From Ceriagrion tenellum (taxonomy: Eukaryota; Arthropoda; Insecta; Odonata; Coenagrionidae), in NCBI GenBank assembly GCA_963169105.1, contig OY720639.1:100328559-100392558 (forward strand): 64,000 nt of DNA, read 5' to 3'. A model generated the notes under the pieces. It did no database searches and was not told where the DNA came from. It worked only from the letters and a program-made list of their open reading frames with translations. Numbering within the stretch: the stretch's first letter is position 1; each line of letters begins with the position of its first letter. Of the stretch, positions 11,304 through 21,922 are shown in pieces. The position numbers were made by a program, and so were the translations under genes.

Positions 11304-11940
11304 TATTTATAATTTCTAACGCAGAGCAGAGTTTATTCACCACCGGCTTGCTGCTTACTGTAGACACAACTTTAGCTACGTACTCTTGCGGTTTAGAGAG
11401 GAGGAAGGGGCGTGGTGGGGGGGCGGGGAGAGTACTGAAACTTCCCGAAGAATAGATGGGACAGGACGCAGTCAAGCGTTTAGGGTAACAGCTTTGTGGG
11501 TACTAAAGTTAGGCAATGGAATGAAATTTGCCAGAGTTCCAGCCGCTTTCACTCGCTAACGAAGAAGCAGTTTTCAAGGAGAGTTCGAGCAATCGGAAGT
11601 TTAGAGATGACCTAAGAAATTGGCGACATGAAAAGGCAGTCTAATACGGAAGGCAGGGGGTCATAGGGGCCTATGGAGCGGATTGGTCCCACGAAGCAAG
11701 TGACGGTATAAGAGAAATTAACCAAAGTTTGTCAACTGTAATCAAATTGATATCCTTGGCAACCCCAGGAAAATAAAGAGTGATGATTCGATTGAGCGAA
11801 AATGCAAATAAACAATAAATCAAATCTCAGAGTGATGGGGAGAACTAACTCTGTAAAAATTACACAGCCCAAGGAATTAAGCACTAGGGAGTATCACACA
11901 CTACATTTACTGGCAATATCACTCACTTGTATATTTTTAA
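11304..11940. other. No recognisable feature
   Basis: Contains a G-rich patch near 11400-11430. No coding or repeat signal was recognised. Confidence 0.4.
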
Positions 11941-12745
11941 AGCACTAACCATTCCTATTATTAAAATATGTTACACTTAGGATTAACTTTTGATGAAAAA
12001 TTTACCTTTAAACCGCACATTGAAAACTTAGTGACATCAGAATATCGAACAATGGGCTACATAATACGACGTACAACTGCTTTTCAGAATAGTAAAGCAA
12101 TGGTAATGTTATATAATGCTTTAATTAGGTCTCAACTCAAATATGGAGCTATTGTGTGGGCACCTTTTGCAAAGAAAAATATAGACTTGCTGGAAAGGAT
12201 ACATACACAATTCGTTCGAATTCTTTTCTACAGGGAATATAAAGTATATCCAATGTACAAAAATTATATATCATACAAAAACCTGTTAAACTTTTATAAG
12301 CTTGTAACGCCGTATGTAAGAAGGATGGGCATGAGGTATAAGTTCTTCTATGAAATAATAAAGTATGGCAAAGACAGGGCATATCCTTCATAAATTAAAC
12401 TTTTATGTCCCAAAATTTAAACAAAGGTACAAGCGAACCTTCTTTATTCCATTTACTAAATCCAAGTATAGTCGTAACTCACCACTTATACGAATATGCA
12501 AGGAATACAATGCTGTATGTGAACATTAAGATCTATCGTTGGATAAGAATGTATTTACCGCCAAGATAAATTTCATCATGAACAAACATATGTTGTGATA
12601 CTTTGCATTGTTTATATATACATTTTGTTTTTTTTTTATATTTGATATTTTTGTTTTGGAAGAATTATTTTAATTGCAAATAAATGTATTGTAACTGTTT
12701 TTCCCTTTGGCTCATTGGGAAAACGTTAAATAAATAAATAAAATT
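11941..12745 (+). mobile_element. LINE 3' end, RT thumb and C-terminus, TAAA-tailed
   Basis: The open frame 11968-12393 (141 residues) reads HLGLTFDEKFTFKPHIENLV, then MVMLYNALIRSQLKYGAIVW and a P.AKKNIDLLERIHTQFVR strip. This is the RT thumb and following region of Jockey/CR1-like LINEs. Coding continues in other frames to about 12540. The 3' UTR has a small hairpin (TTTTTCCCTTTGGCTCATTG) and ends in a TAAA repeat near 12728-12741. The catalytic palm with YADD is absent, so it is 5'-truncated. Confidence 0.8.
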
Positions 12746-13387
12746 AAAAAATTGCCTTATCACAATGGAAACACCATAATTTAATGAAATCACTTTTGTA
12801 ACACACCAGATGTGTTTTAACTCTGACGTTGATAACATTGAATACATTTAGTTGTATTAAAAAGAGAGAGAAACATACACCGCACCTCATCAATCTTCCT
12901 CTAATATAACGAAAAAAATACAAAAGCCTTGGGTACACCTAATGCCCTTAAGTCAGAAGAAGTCAATGAGGTTAGCATTAAGATATAGAAATTTGTAGCT
13001 TCTGGAAGCTAAAAATGTAGGCAAGTGAAATACAGAGACCTCACATAATGCAAGGCCGTCAACTTCTCACGTGAATGGAGCAGAACAATACGACCAAAAA
13101 AGTAATTCGAGTCATGGAAAAATCAACGGAATTAGGATACAATTGAAATAATTACTGAGAAAGAGCAGGAATGACATATATTGGAGAATAAATGCAAGAT
13201 TTTGAAGAAAAAAATTTTGGAAAAATGAATCGGCTGGCTGGCTGGTTGGAGAGCGAAGTCAACAGCGACACCAACAATTTACAGATCAATGACATCCCAT
13301 GATAATAAATGAATTACTACGGAATTCTTGGTCTCATATTCCAAATCATATGTAAAGAATCCATGACGGATATATAGCATAAAATCT
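12746..13387. other. No recognisable gene
   Basis: AT-rich with a short GGCT repeat near 13226-13243. Short frames only. Confidence 0.4.
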
Positions 13388-13475
13388 TCAAATACAGTAA
13401 AGTATCTTGGATTTACCTAAAATACAGATATATCATGGGTAACTCACATAGAAAACATATGGGGCACAGCGTTAA
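13388..13475 (+). mobile_element. LINE family 1, tiny RT fragment
   Basis: Reads NTVKYLGFT, a stop, then NTDISWVTHIENIWGTALN. This matches the DISWRTHIQNICGKALKKLG strip at 34590 and the equivalent strip on the minus strand at 38.3 kb. Only about 90 bp are recognisable. Confidence 0.55.
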
Positions 13476-13699
13476 ACCTGTCTACTCTGCAGTCTGTTTC
13501 TCTGATTTTGTTCTTATGAGCTGATATACTGTAGTATGTTGGTGTTCGTAAGATATAAATTTGTCGGAAAATAAATGTGCATTTATATCACATTCAAAAC
13601 AAGAGAAGAAGAGGAGGTGGTATTGATACAACTATATAAGTCCTCAGTCCTTAAGAAATAGTAAATTACCGTCGCTTATAAAACAAACGTACCGAAGTT

Positions 13700-14652
13700 G
13701 AACATAAACTGGAAAATGCAGATATATTAATTGGAACACAGAGCTGGCTTGCAGAGGATGTTAGCGATAGCGAAGTTTATCCGACAGAATATCAAATCTA
13801 TAAACGTGATCGACCAGATATGACTGGCGGCGGAATATTCTTAGCAGTTAAATCGTATTTAAATAGTATTGCACGCCTATTAGACGACAGTAAAATAGAG
13901 AGCGTTTGGTGTATAATTTAGCAATAAAACAAAATAAATATACATATTGTGGTGGTAAGAGATGTACCACCACCTGAGGGCTGCAGGACAAAAGTTAAAA
14001 ACAAGTGCAACTCGGAATGCGATGGGCGGAGAGCATATAAACGCCGCTCGCGAGAGTAAGAGGGGATATTTTTGACCGGCGAGCACCCGAACACACGACG
14101 CGAGCCGCCGAATATTGTGCCTCAAGATATCTTGTATAAAAAACGTTAATATACTTGTTTTGTGAGAATATTGTGTTTTGCTGATTCCCTTCCTGTCAGC
14201 CAGTGGACGCCCTTCATCCGAGCATTCGCCAACCCAACCTCAAGAAAAGTTACAATATGTGTTCATTTTACAGACCAACAGATTCCAAAATACCCGTTTT
14301 TTACAAATTCGAAACTCAATTATCATCATTTACCTCGAAAGGTAGCGAAAGCATGATAATCATCGGTGGAGATTTCAACCTCCCAGCTATAAATTGGAAA
14401 ACCGATAGCGTTGAAACAAGCTCAAGAAAGCGTAATATAAGTGAGGCTTTACTTGATATACTTTCACACCACTCTCTAACTCGAGAAGTTAAGAAACTAC
14501 GAGATGTAATTAAAATATTAAATCTTTTAGCTCTTAGTCACCCTACAATGATCAAACACATCGATATCTATATCTTAGGTCTAAATTTGACAGATATTCC
14601 AGGTGACAATATTGAGCATGTCATCTGGGCATGTAATGATAACCTACCATGA
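13700..14652 (+). mobile_element. LINE endonuclease (APE-type) domain, split by a solo LTR
   Basis: The first part (about 13703-13943) reads ILIGTQSWLAEDVSDSEVYP, then YKRDRPDMTGGGIFLAVKSY: the TETWL and RDR...GGG motifs of LINE apurinic-type endonucleases. The second part (14255-14652) reads CSFYRPTDSKIPVFYKFETQ, then IIIGGDFNLPAINW, the GDFN motif. The 307-bp insertion between them has LTR hallmarks and a 4-bp TSD, and removing it joins the two parts in a sensible place. One in-frame stop lies just before the insertion. No RT domain follows, so it is an isolated N-terminal fragment. Confidence 0.85.
13948..14254 (+). mobile_element. Solo LTR
   Basis: 307 bp starting TGTGGTGGTAAGAG and ending AAAAGTTACA (TGT...ACA), flanked by a 4-bp duplication ATAT at 13944-13947 and 14255-14258. 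A TATA box (TATAAA, 14036-14041) sits in the first third, followed by a GC-rich stretch, as expected of U3-R. The first 27 bp contain a small inverted repeat, GGTGGTA...TACCACC. It interrupts a LINE endonuclease domain whose halves flank it. The 4-bp duplication fits Gypsy or BEL-type elements, but no internal region remains to decide the family. Confidence 0.8.
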
Positions 14653-15069
14653 TTAAACATTTGTGCCAACGTTTCATCACCATTAAACTTGTCCGTCCAT
14701 CTATTCTGTGTGTCGGATTTCAATGGATGGATTCAATCCGTGGGCGTGTACGTCTTTCCGCGATCACGGGGAATGTGCGACAGCAGGAATGCCTAATGGA
14801 TGCTTCGAAAGATTCGCCATTCGGAGCCGATGTGTTGACTAATGGCTTCACCAAGCCCGAGATTTGAGGCGCCACAACCAGTGCCTAAGCCGAGAACACC
14901 TGCTCACAATGGTATGAATTCAGGGGCCGGTCGATACGGCGGCTGAAAGGGTGATAGCACAGCGCAGCGAATTCTCAAGATGACTCAGAGATAAACTCTT
15001 AATTGTTTAACGTAGAGCAAGCCCAGAATAATTCACAATATCGTATTTGAAAGTGACCAAAATCGAATC
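14653..15069. other. No recognisable feature
   Basis: Less AT-rich patch (14700-14960) with an open frame of 72 codons and no known motif. Confidence 0.4.
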
Positions 15070-15258
15070 AATGATTACAATACCAGCTATGTTTAAATCC
15101 ACAGGGTTTAATCGGTACAACTAGTTTCAACACTACTGCACCATCTTCAGGTGCTATACCTGAGTTGTTGTTTTACCAATAAAAACTGGCTGCACCAAAA
15201 AAAATAGTTGTGCCAATAAAAAACTGTGGATTTAAGCGTAGTTGGTATTGCCATTATT
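15070..15258 (-). repeat. Foldback element with hammerhead-like core, copy 1
   Basis: Two arms of about 50 bp (15070-15121 and 15208-15258) are imperfect inverted complements sharing TGTGGATTTAA and TGGTATTG. On the minus strand the interval holds CTGAAGA (15144-15150) and, 15 bases on, GAAAC (GAAA at 15125-15128), the order of the two conserved single-strand segments of a hammerhead ribozyme (CUGANGA...GAAA). The possible stem II between them is mostly G-U, so activity is doubtful here. The same plan with a better stem occurs at 45957-46120. A separate arm-only fragment lies at 39637-39686. Confidence 0.55.
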
Positions 15259-15599
15259 TATTCAACAATGGACTTTATCATGGTTAAAATCTGAAATGAT
15301 TGAATTGACCAAAATCCTTGCATTATTAAATGACTAAATACCAGTGATTATTTACAATTGAAACCATTTTAGCTCTGAGACAGACGGATTTCTAAGTTTT
15401 TCCCTCCAAGCATTATTAGAGATCACTATTGTAAGGAGCCACCAATATTTTGAATTTTATCTTTGAATAAAAAACGTTTTTCCAGTACCTTGCTTCACCG
15501 ATTGATCTTGTATCAATCCTTTTACGTAGCCAATAGTAAATAATAGATGATTGCCGGACGGGCGGGTTAAAATGGTAATTTTTCCCACATACCACCAAA

Positions 15600-15722
15600 G
15601 ACCACAAGTTCTATGAAGAAAGCCACTAAAAGTATTAACCTTTTTATAAAAAGGTGAATCCCGATACCTGGAATCGAATATGGACCTCAATGGTGAGAGC
15701 CAAGAGTCAAAACCACTAGAAT
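15600..15722 (-). mobile_element. tRNA-derived SINE head (probable)
   Basis: On the minus strand the order is TAGTGGTTTTGACTCTTGGC (A-box region) then TTGAGGTCCATATTCGATTC (B-box region, consensus GGTTCGATTCC with two changes) and CAGGTATCGGGA. This is the usual head of an arthropod tRNA-derived SINE. The body downstream, towards 15500, is not recognised and no tail is clear. Confidence 0.5.
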
Positions 15723-16195
15723 TAATCAGGTTAATTTTTTCTCAGTAATTGACAAAAATTTGTCATCTGTTATCAGACGATGTTGACTATTCAACGAAAC
15801 CATTCGTACAATAAATATTATACGTAAAATTTACAAAGATTTGTTAATTCATGAGAATTGTGGAGAAATTTTACATAGTTAAGGATGAAACTATTGAATT
15901 TGTTATAGATTTATATATACTTGGGAAAGGCTTTCAAACAAAAGATTGAATTGCATCACAGCTTGTCCTCAATGATTTAATTATTTGAAATGTATTCTCT
16001 AGTGACATGGCAATACTAATAAGAGGAGGTAACGGTCTCCTTTGCCAAAATTTTGCATATTTAATATGCTTCTCCAAGGTTTACAGTTTTTTCTGTACTT
16101 CATTTTATCAGAAAATGATAATAACACATCATTAGATGACCGATAGATAAATAATAGAGAGTTGGATGTTACCCGCTAGGCTTAACGTGCTTAAT
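15723..16195. other. No recognisable feature
   Basis: AT-rich spacer without motif. Confidence 0.4.
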
Positions 16196-16870
16196 AAATT
16201 CAAAACAGGTGTGTTTCGGAGTCACACAAAGAATATTATCATGCCTCCTACACTACATCTCTAGGTCTGACTGAAGCTATATAATAAGAGAGATACAGTA
16301 AGCCCTCAATTTAGGTCGGAGATGCGTGTGGAAGGAGGGCGATGTAAATCGAACCAGCGCAAAACGGATCCAGATATTCGTGACTACTATTATCCCGCGA
16401 TAAATCAAAGCGTTAATTTCAAAATTCGTTTTTTGCCTTCATTTTGGAAAAAAATAGCTATTTTAGATAGGATTTTAATGTCTCAATCATCAAAAATCGC
16501 GAGCATATGCACATACGCTCATTTTATTAGCCTTTAATAGGGAAGCATTTTCCGTCAACCCTTGTCAGCATGGACGTAACATCGAATCAGACGTAAATGG
16601 AAACGATGCATACAGAGGATTTACTGTACAATGCCGAACATATACGTACAAAAACTTGTTCTTTCCGCGCACAATAAGCAACCACAATAAAAACTGAGCT
16701 CCATTCCCTAAACCTACCTACACCTAAACCACACCTTAATACACTCCCATTATACACGTCACCATTTCAACTCCCAAAACCTTATTTCTAACTCCTTTAT
16801 ACGGTTGGTGTCCTAACGCCCCGTTCCAAACGCCTATGCGGCGGCTCGCAGGATAGTATATAGATGTAGA
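16196..16870 (+). mobile_element. LINE family 1, 3' end split by a MITE
   Basis: 16196-16295 carries the last RT codons in degraded form (GTGTTTCGGAGTCACACAAA, CACTACATCTCTAGGTCTGA), equivalent to the coding end of the copies at 37.8 and 48.2 kb. After the MITE at 16296-16626, the 3' UTR continues (CTTTCCGCGCACAATAAGCA, GTCACCATTTCAACTCCCAA) to the terminal block CGCCTATGCGGCGGCTCGCA and the tail TAGATGTAGAT at about 16860-16870. Confidence 0.8.
16296..16626. mobile_element. pogo-like MITE inside family 1 LINE
   Basis: 331 bp with ends CAGTAAGCCCTC and GAGGATTTACTG and TA on both sides (16294-16295, 16627-16628). Removing it restores the host order GAGATACAATGCCGAACA seen in other family 1 copies. 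TA-CAG...CTG-TA with short TIRs fits pogo/Tigger-type non-autonomous elements. No transposase is encoded. Confidence 0.75.
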
Positions 16871-16904
16871 TCATTATATCAATCAAATAACAAGAATTAG
16901 ATTA

Positions 16905-17056
16905 TCAATAAAAACTGATCTCCAGTCAAAGCACAACCATAATGCACTTCACCATTCCGCCTCCCAAAATCTTAACTGATATACCTTCACACGGCTGCTG
17001 TCCTAACACCACCTGTCAAACGCCCATGCAGCTCTTAAGTTAGCATGTATATTAGA
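16905..17056 (+). mobile_element. LINE family 1, second degraded 3' UTR
   Basis: Repeats the last 150 bp of the preceding copy: AATAAAAACTGATCTCCAGT, CTTCACCATTCCGCCTCCCA, CACGGCTGCTGTCCTAACAC and CAAACGCCCATGCAGCTC. Same orientation and strongly decayed. It lies 35 bp beyond the first copy's tail, so it may be a tandem duplication or an independent insertion into the tail. Confidence 0.65.
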
Positions 17057-17920
17057 CCTACGTCTCCAGAGAAGACATAACTAATAAATAGAGGCGGGTT
17101 AAAGATATCATCTTAAATATTAAAGATACTGTGATATAATTGGAGCATCAACTGCAGAGTTAAAAAAATACGTCTTGTATGTAATTTTACATTCACGTTC
17201 CTTATCTTTTTAAGTTTATATCTTCTTGTGTCCTCTCCCCTATGCAATGGAAATTAATGGATCAGGAGCTCACATTTAAATGCTCTTGTCGTTAGATCCG
17301 TATTGAGCAATATCCATGAATCTATTGTGGAAATCTTTTCTGATGAACTCACACAATGATTCATTCAGTGCGTGACAGAATAAAACATTGGAAGAATTTC
17401 ACGGAGCAGAAATAGCCAACTAGAGAGGAATCAAACGTACAATGTCCCTCGATTCAGTCGGAACGAATGGTGGACGGAAGAGGATCCCGATCTGCACGTC
17501 CATTGAAACTTTTCTGCTCCCAACCGTGAATTTTTTAGCGTTAAATGCTCCTACTTGGGAATGTGTGAGGAGAGAGAGTGGCTGAGGACCCCATTATCGT
17601 GACCTTTGGGGCGAATTTGAAAGGGGCGACTATGCGTGTAGTGTATCGGGTTCCTCGTTATGGCTAATGGAGGTAACTTCAAAGGAAAATGATGGCCTTT
17701 GTCCTGCACTTACTTTCAAGACGACCTAGCCCTTGGCTTGGTCTCTACGGCTCATATTTGCGAAAGGTTGTTAAGTGATTCTCGACTATCGCTCCACTCT
17801 GAAATTCAAATTCGTTAAAAAACCTAACCTGGATGATTTTGTTGGCGGAAAATATGATAAAGAGAAATCACAAAAAAACTTTCTCTAGAAATTCACGATT
17901 TTATGTATGTATTCAATGTG
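17057..17920. other. No recognisable gene
   Basis: Mixed-composition spacer with short frames and no motif. Confidence 0.4.
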
Positions 17921-18095
17921 CGAGGGTTGCCCAAAAAGTAATGTCCAATATTATTTTTTCGATAAACTGTTTATTTCACAAAATTGGAATTTGAGCATAT
18001 GAAAGAATGATTTTTTTTATCTGCCCACTCTGTTTTTCCACACATTCTCCTCCAAGTTTTATTGACAACCTCCAGCGATTTACTAACTACCAAGA
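17921..18095. mobile_element. Possible mariner-like end remnant
   Basis: GCGAGGGTTGCCCAAAAAGT followed by AATGTCC resembles mariner inverted ends of the GAGGGT...CAAAAAGTAATG type. I did not find a matching right end, so the extent is a guess. Confidence 0.3.
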
Positions 18096-18600
18096 TTTAC
18101 TACACGCCATACGTATTACACTTTCATATCCATAACATGCAAATATTCCTTGTCATTGAGCCTCTTCCTCCACATCCACCCTATGTTACCTTCATTGCAT
18201 TATTCTCTAGAAACAATAATTGAAAAAACTCAGCATATTGAATAGTTTTGAATTAACATAAGGTTAAGGCAGTTTAAGCTTGAAAAATGAGTTCACAGTT
18301 TCTTAACAAGTCTCAATGACCAATTATTGCCTCATTGACCTGCATCCCCTCAAGAGCAATTTAGGATCTTGCAGAAGTGGATAGTAGCTACAAAGCAAAT
18401 AGTACAGTTATAGTCGGGAATGGAGAATTTTAGGTAGACGGAAAGGAAATTAAACGAGGTAGTGCTTGGATTGGTGCGTTTGGAGAGAGAACTTCTAGAG
18501 TGGATTAGGAGGAGGCATAGTGAGTGGTGAAATCAGGTAATGTGGGCGATGAGATGCTGAATACCGTTTAGGACTTGGGTTACCGAGGAAGGAAAAAAAG

Positions 18601-19345
18601 GTCTATATCTACATCTACTTATAAACCTGCTAGTCACCACAGGGGTGTTTGGCAGTGAGTTAACTTATAATAAACATGAACTGTAGTGAAGAAATTTACT
18701 TTCACCAACATGCACCACATAATAGGTATGTTACAAATGCTACAGCGACCACAAAATAATTCTATAATGTAACTACGTAAACGTGAAACAAGAGTCATGC
18801 AGGGAACATGCAAAACATGGTGTTTAGCACTACTTGGCAGATTTAGAAACATGCATTAGGGGGTATACGAGTTAATCAGCTACACTACCTGTCAACTAAC
18901 CTACTTCTAAGTGTCAACGCAGCCATTATGGTCTCTTATCGATCGTGGGAAAAATGACACTTTAAACCTTTCTGTTCTATAATTTATTTCCCTTATTTTA
19001 TTCTCATAATCTGATCTACCGTATATGTTAGAGTTCGTAAGATATTGAAAACTTATTCTAAAAATAAATCGGTTTCGAATTTACTTAAAACATTGAGTCT
19101 GATTTTCAATTTTCAATCTACGATCTGGTAGCGATTCCCATCCTAGTTTTTGCAAGAGGTCAGTTACACTAACAAGACTATCATAACGTCCTCTCACATA
19201 TCTTGCTGATCTTCTCTGCACGCGTTCTAACTCTGTTTTTAAGCCTACCTCATGTGGGTCCCAAACACTAGCAGCGTATTCTAAATGGGGTCTAACAAGG
19301 GAGAAGTAGCTGATTTCTCTGTCGTCGCACTTTCCTAGTACTCAT
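18601..19345 (-). mobile_element. LINE family 1, RT C-terminus, 3' UTR and tail
   Basis: The minus strand encodes YFSLVRPHLEYAASVWDPHE, then LERVQRRSARYVRGRYDSLV, SVTDLLQKLGWESLPDRRLK and, after frame breaks, a degraded FFPR-type end near 18950. The 3' UTR includes CACCAACATGCACCACATAA, shared with 21923-22100. It ends in the terminal block (CAAACACCCCTGTGGTGACT) and a GTAGATGTAGATA tail at 18601-18618. The RT palm is missing. The UTR differs from the 16.2 and 37.7 kb copies, so it is a distinct subfamily. Confidence 0.85.
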
Positions 19346-19574
19346 AACCTTGTGGGTGACCATTTCCACTTTTAGTCCTAGTACCCACAATAGGCTATAG
19401 GACAGAAAGAATAGAAGCAGGATGTATACTGAGACGTAAAAGCATTCATGGTAAAGAGACCGTTAATGAGTACAAAGAAGATAGCATTACAAACCAGATA
19501 ACAATATGTGAAAACATTCGCGAGGAGCGCAGCACTCAGTGGATCGGATAAATAGACCAATGAAAATTTAGACC

Positions 19575-20790
19575 AGATTTGACAAGAAGCATTCACAACC
19601 TGGTGCTAGAGGAGAATACCGAAGATAAATTGGACGGATGAAATAAGAAACGATTAAGTGTGCTGAAGAGAAGAAGAGGAAAGGAACATATGGAACACCA
19701 TGCATAAATGCAGGACCAGATGGAATGGACACACCTTGAGACGAGATGGGTTTGTGAAAAACACAATTAAAGGAAAAAAAGATGAAAAAGTCCCAAGAAG
19801 ATGACCCAGGAATAAGTTGATGGACAAAATAAAGAGGGAAATATACAGGAAGAGATACCAGGAATTGAGGGTCAAGCAAATTGCAAATTGGGTTTTATTT
19901 AAATAAAAAGTTGGAAAACGTTACGAAAAAGTAAAGGAGCGATGTTATTTTTCTCTCATGAGACCTCACTTGGGAGTACGCCGCTAGTATATGGGGCCGA
20001 AGAAGGACTAGTTTAAGATATAGATCAAATACAGCGGAGAAGAGCAAGGTTGGTGAAAAATTGTAACGAAAAGCATAATAGTATTACTGTATTATTGAGG
20101 GATATAGGATGGGAATCTCTATCTGATCGAAGGGAAAAATATAGTTTAAATCTTCGAGGAAAATTTGATACAGAGAATTTGCTGCCGGACGTTCAACATA
20201 TTTTACTAGAGCCAAACTATTACGGTAGAAATGATCACAGACATAAAATCAAGAAAACTGACTGTAGAATCAATGAATTTATAATGTCGTTTTTTCCACG
20301 TACAAAAAGGGACCACAATCGTAGTGATAGTTCATTTCTGGGAAACTTTGACCCTCACAGGGAAATGTAATTTTTACACGTGAGCTAAATGTCTGGAGAT
20401 CATTATTAATAACTAACCCCGCATGACTTGGTACCTTGTATTTCTCTTCTTCAGTCGCATTAACAATACTAACCAGTAGTTGTAAATAGTATGCTGTATG
20501 GTAGCATGTTCGTTTTCGTAGAGCTATCCTAGTTTACGATGTGACCGCGTATTGTCATCCCGACTGCTTTTGGGCTGCGCCTGGCATCCGGGCGAGCGTG
20601 CTCGGCTCTGATTTCGGCTAGTATGAGTGTTCCATGCCTGGTGTAGAATTTCCCGTTCGACACACCCTAGTGGTGGCTTGCACGCTATTTCACAGATGAA
20701 GATGAATTGCATTGCATTACATTGCAATCCTTAAATAAGGAAGGTTGGATGGCTGCTGTCAACCAGCCTTAGGATTGAACGATCAATGAT
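19575..20790 (+). mobile_element. LINE family 2, split by a family 1 LINE
   Basis: 19575-19879 matches the 1.8-kb copy (CCTGGTGCTAGAGGAGAATA, AGATGGGTTTGTGAAAAACA, GACCCAGGAATAAGTTGATG). The family 2 3' end appears only at 20738-20790 (GGATGGCTGCTGTCAACCAG, GATTGAACGATCAATGAT). The intervening ~840 bp is a family 1 copy. ATTGCAA at 19880-19886 and again at 20721-20727 is a candidate TSD of that insertion. Confidence 0.7.
19887..20720 (+). mobile_element. LINE family 1 (subfamily 1c) inserted in family 2
   Basis: A degraded RT C-terminus starts near 19955 (MRPHLG(V)RR strip). The open frame 20050-20370 reads LLRDIGWESLSDRREKYSLN, then RGKFDTENLLPDVQHILLEP and ends with an MSFFPRTKRDHN strip, the family's C-terminal signature. 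The 3' UTR (20375-20700) contains GGGCTGCGCCTGGCATCCGG, also present in the 30294-30695 copy, and the end block CACCCTAGTGGTGGCTTGCA with a GATGAAGATG tail. Confidence 0.8.
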
Positions 20791-21417
20791 ATTGTACTTT
20801 GAGATGAATATAGACATGAATTACGTGGCGTAGACGCCTGCAACTGTGAAAATTTATCGCACTGACACTGTAGTCTATTTAAACCTACCTTAACTGGTAG
20901 AATTTCATAGTAAAAATATTTCGTTAACGTGGCTATTGATAGATATGCAGTCATTTATCATCCTAGATTTGGGTCGTTGATTTCCAAGAGGATGAGAATA
21001 TTTTTTCTAGAACTTATCCACTGGGATGCAGGGGCGAGTGACTGAGCGGGCAGCGGATTCCTAATCCCCTGACTCCAGGGAGGAGGCAGTGCCTGCAGGC
21101 CTCCTAATGGCTTTCCAATTGATGATCCGCAAAAAGCGGCCAATTCCGATGCCTGCGTATTGGGCACAATGAAGCGCAGCATCTGGGAGCCTTCTTAACG
21201 CAAATATCGATCGCCTTCTTCAGTCATTTAAGCTAGCATTTGACGCGCCCGCTTGAAACCTAGAGAGACTATCGGGCGCAAGTTTATCAGCCTCCTGGAT
21301 GAGAAGAATATCATTTTCTAGCCCTACAATGAACGGGAGTCTATTGTAGGCTTTAATGGTTAAGAGGCTGATCATTTGGGGCTCTCCGAGTAAATAGTTG
21401 GTAGGATTTAACACTCT
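20791..21417. other. No firm feature; possible tRNA-like string
   Basis: Near 21035-21085 the string GCGAGTGACTGAGCGGGCAG is reminiscent of the A-box half of a serine-type tRNA or SINE head, but I could not find a convincing B box. Otherwise unrecognised. Confidence 0.3.
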
Positions 21418-21800
21418 ATGGACGAGCGAGTCAAATTTTGTACGTTTCTAAATCATTGAAATATCTGCTTTCTAAGAGGCTTTTCCATTTAATTGCCGAC
21501 CCAGACAGAATTGTAACATTGCTTTAGATTAAGTGTGTGGAAAGAAGCCTCTCTCTTGGCGGTTTATCAAACAATTATAATAGATGAATGTGTGACGCTA
21601 TTCGCTGACGATGTCGTGCCCTGGTGTAACTCTGAAAAAATAGTTTCAGCTGTCATTTGAAGAAAAAACTAGGAAAGTTTAAATAAGGTACGTTATGAAG
21701 GTAATGTTGAAGTATACCTTCTTTAAAAATTATTACGTAAATTTAACATATACAATACAAATACGTCACATTTCAAAATAATTGTTATTATCAAAAAAAT
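21418..21800 (+). repeat. Dispersed repeat, inverse copy at 34205-34582
   Basis: Starts GGACGAGCGAGTCAAATTTT and contains AGATGAATGTGTGACGCTAT, GTACGTTATGAAGGTAATGT and CATTTCAAAATAATTG. The reverse complement of 34205-34582 follows the same order. A short frame reads CVTLFADDVV, resembling an RT FADD box, but the second copy changes it (FTDD) and both frames break at once, so coding origin is uncertain. Confidence 0.65.
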
Positions 21801-21922
21801 TGTATTTTTTAAATGCTTAAATAGCACTTTTTTTAAACTAAGGTATGTAGTAGCAGTATTGTTTTCATGCTGATGCGTCTTAATTCCGTCCATAGAGGAT
21901 TAACATGGCATGGTGAGGCATT

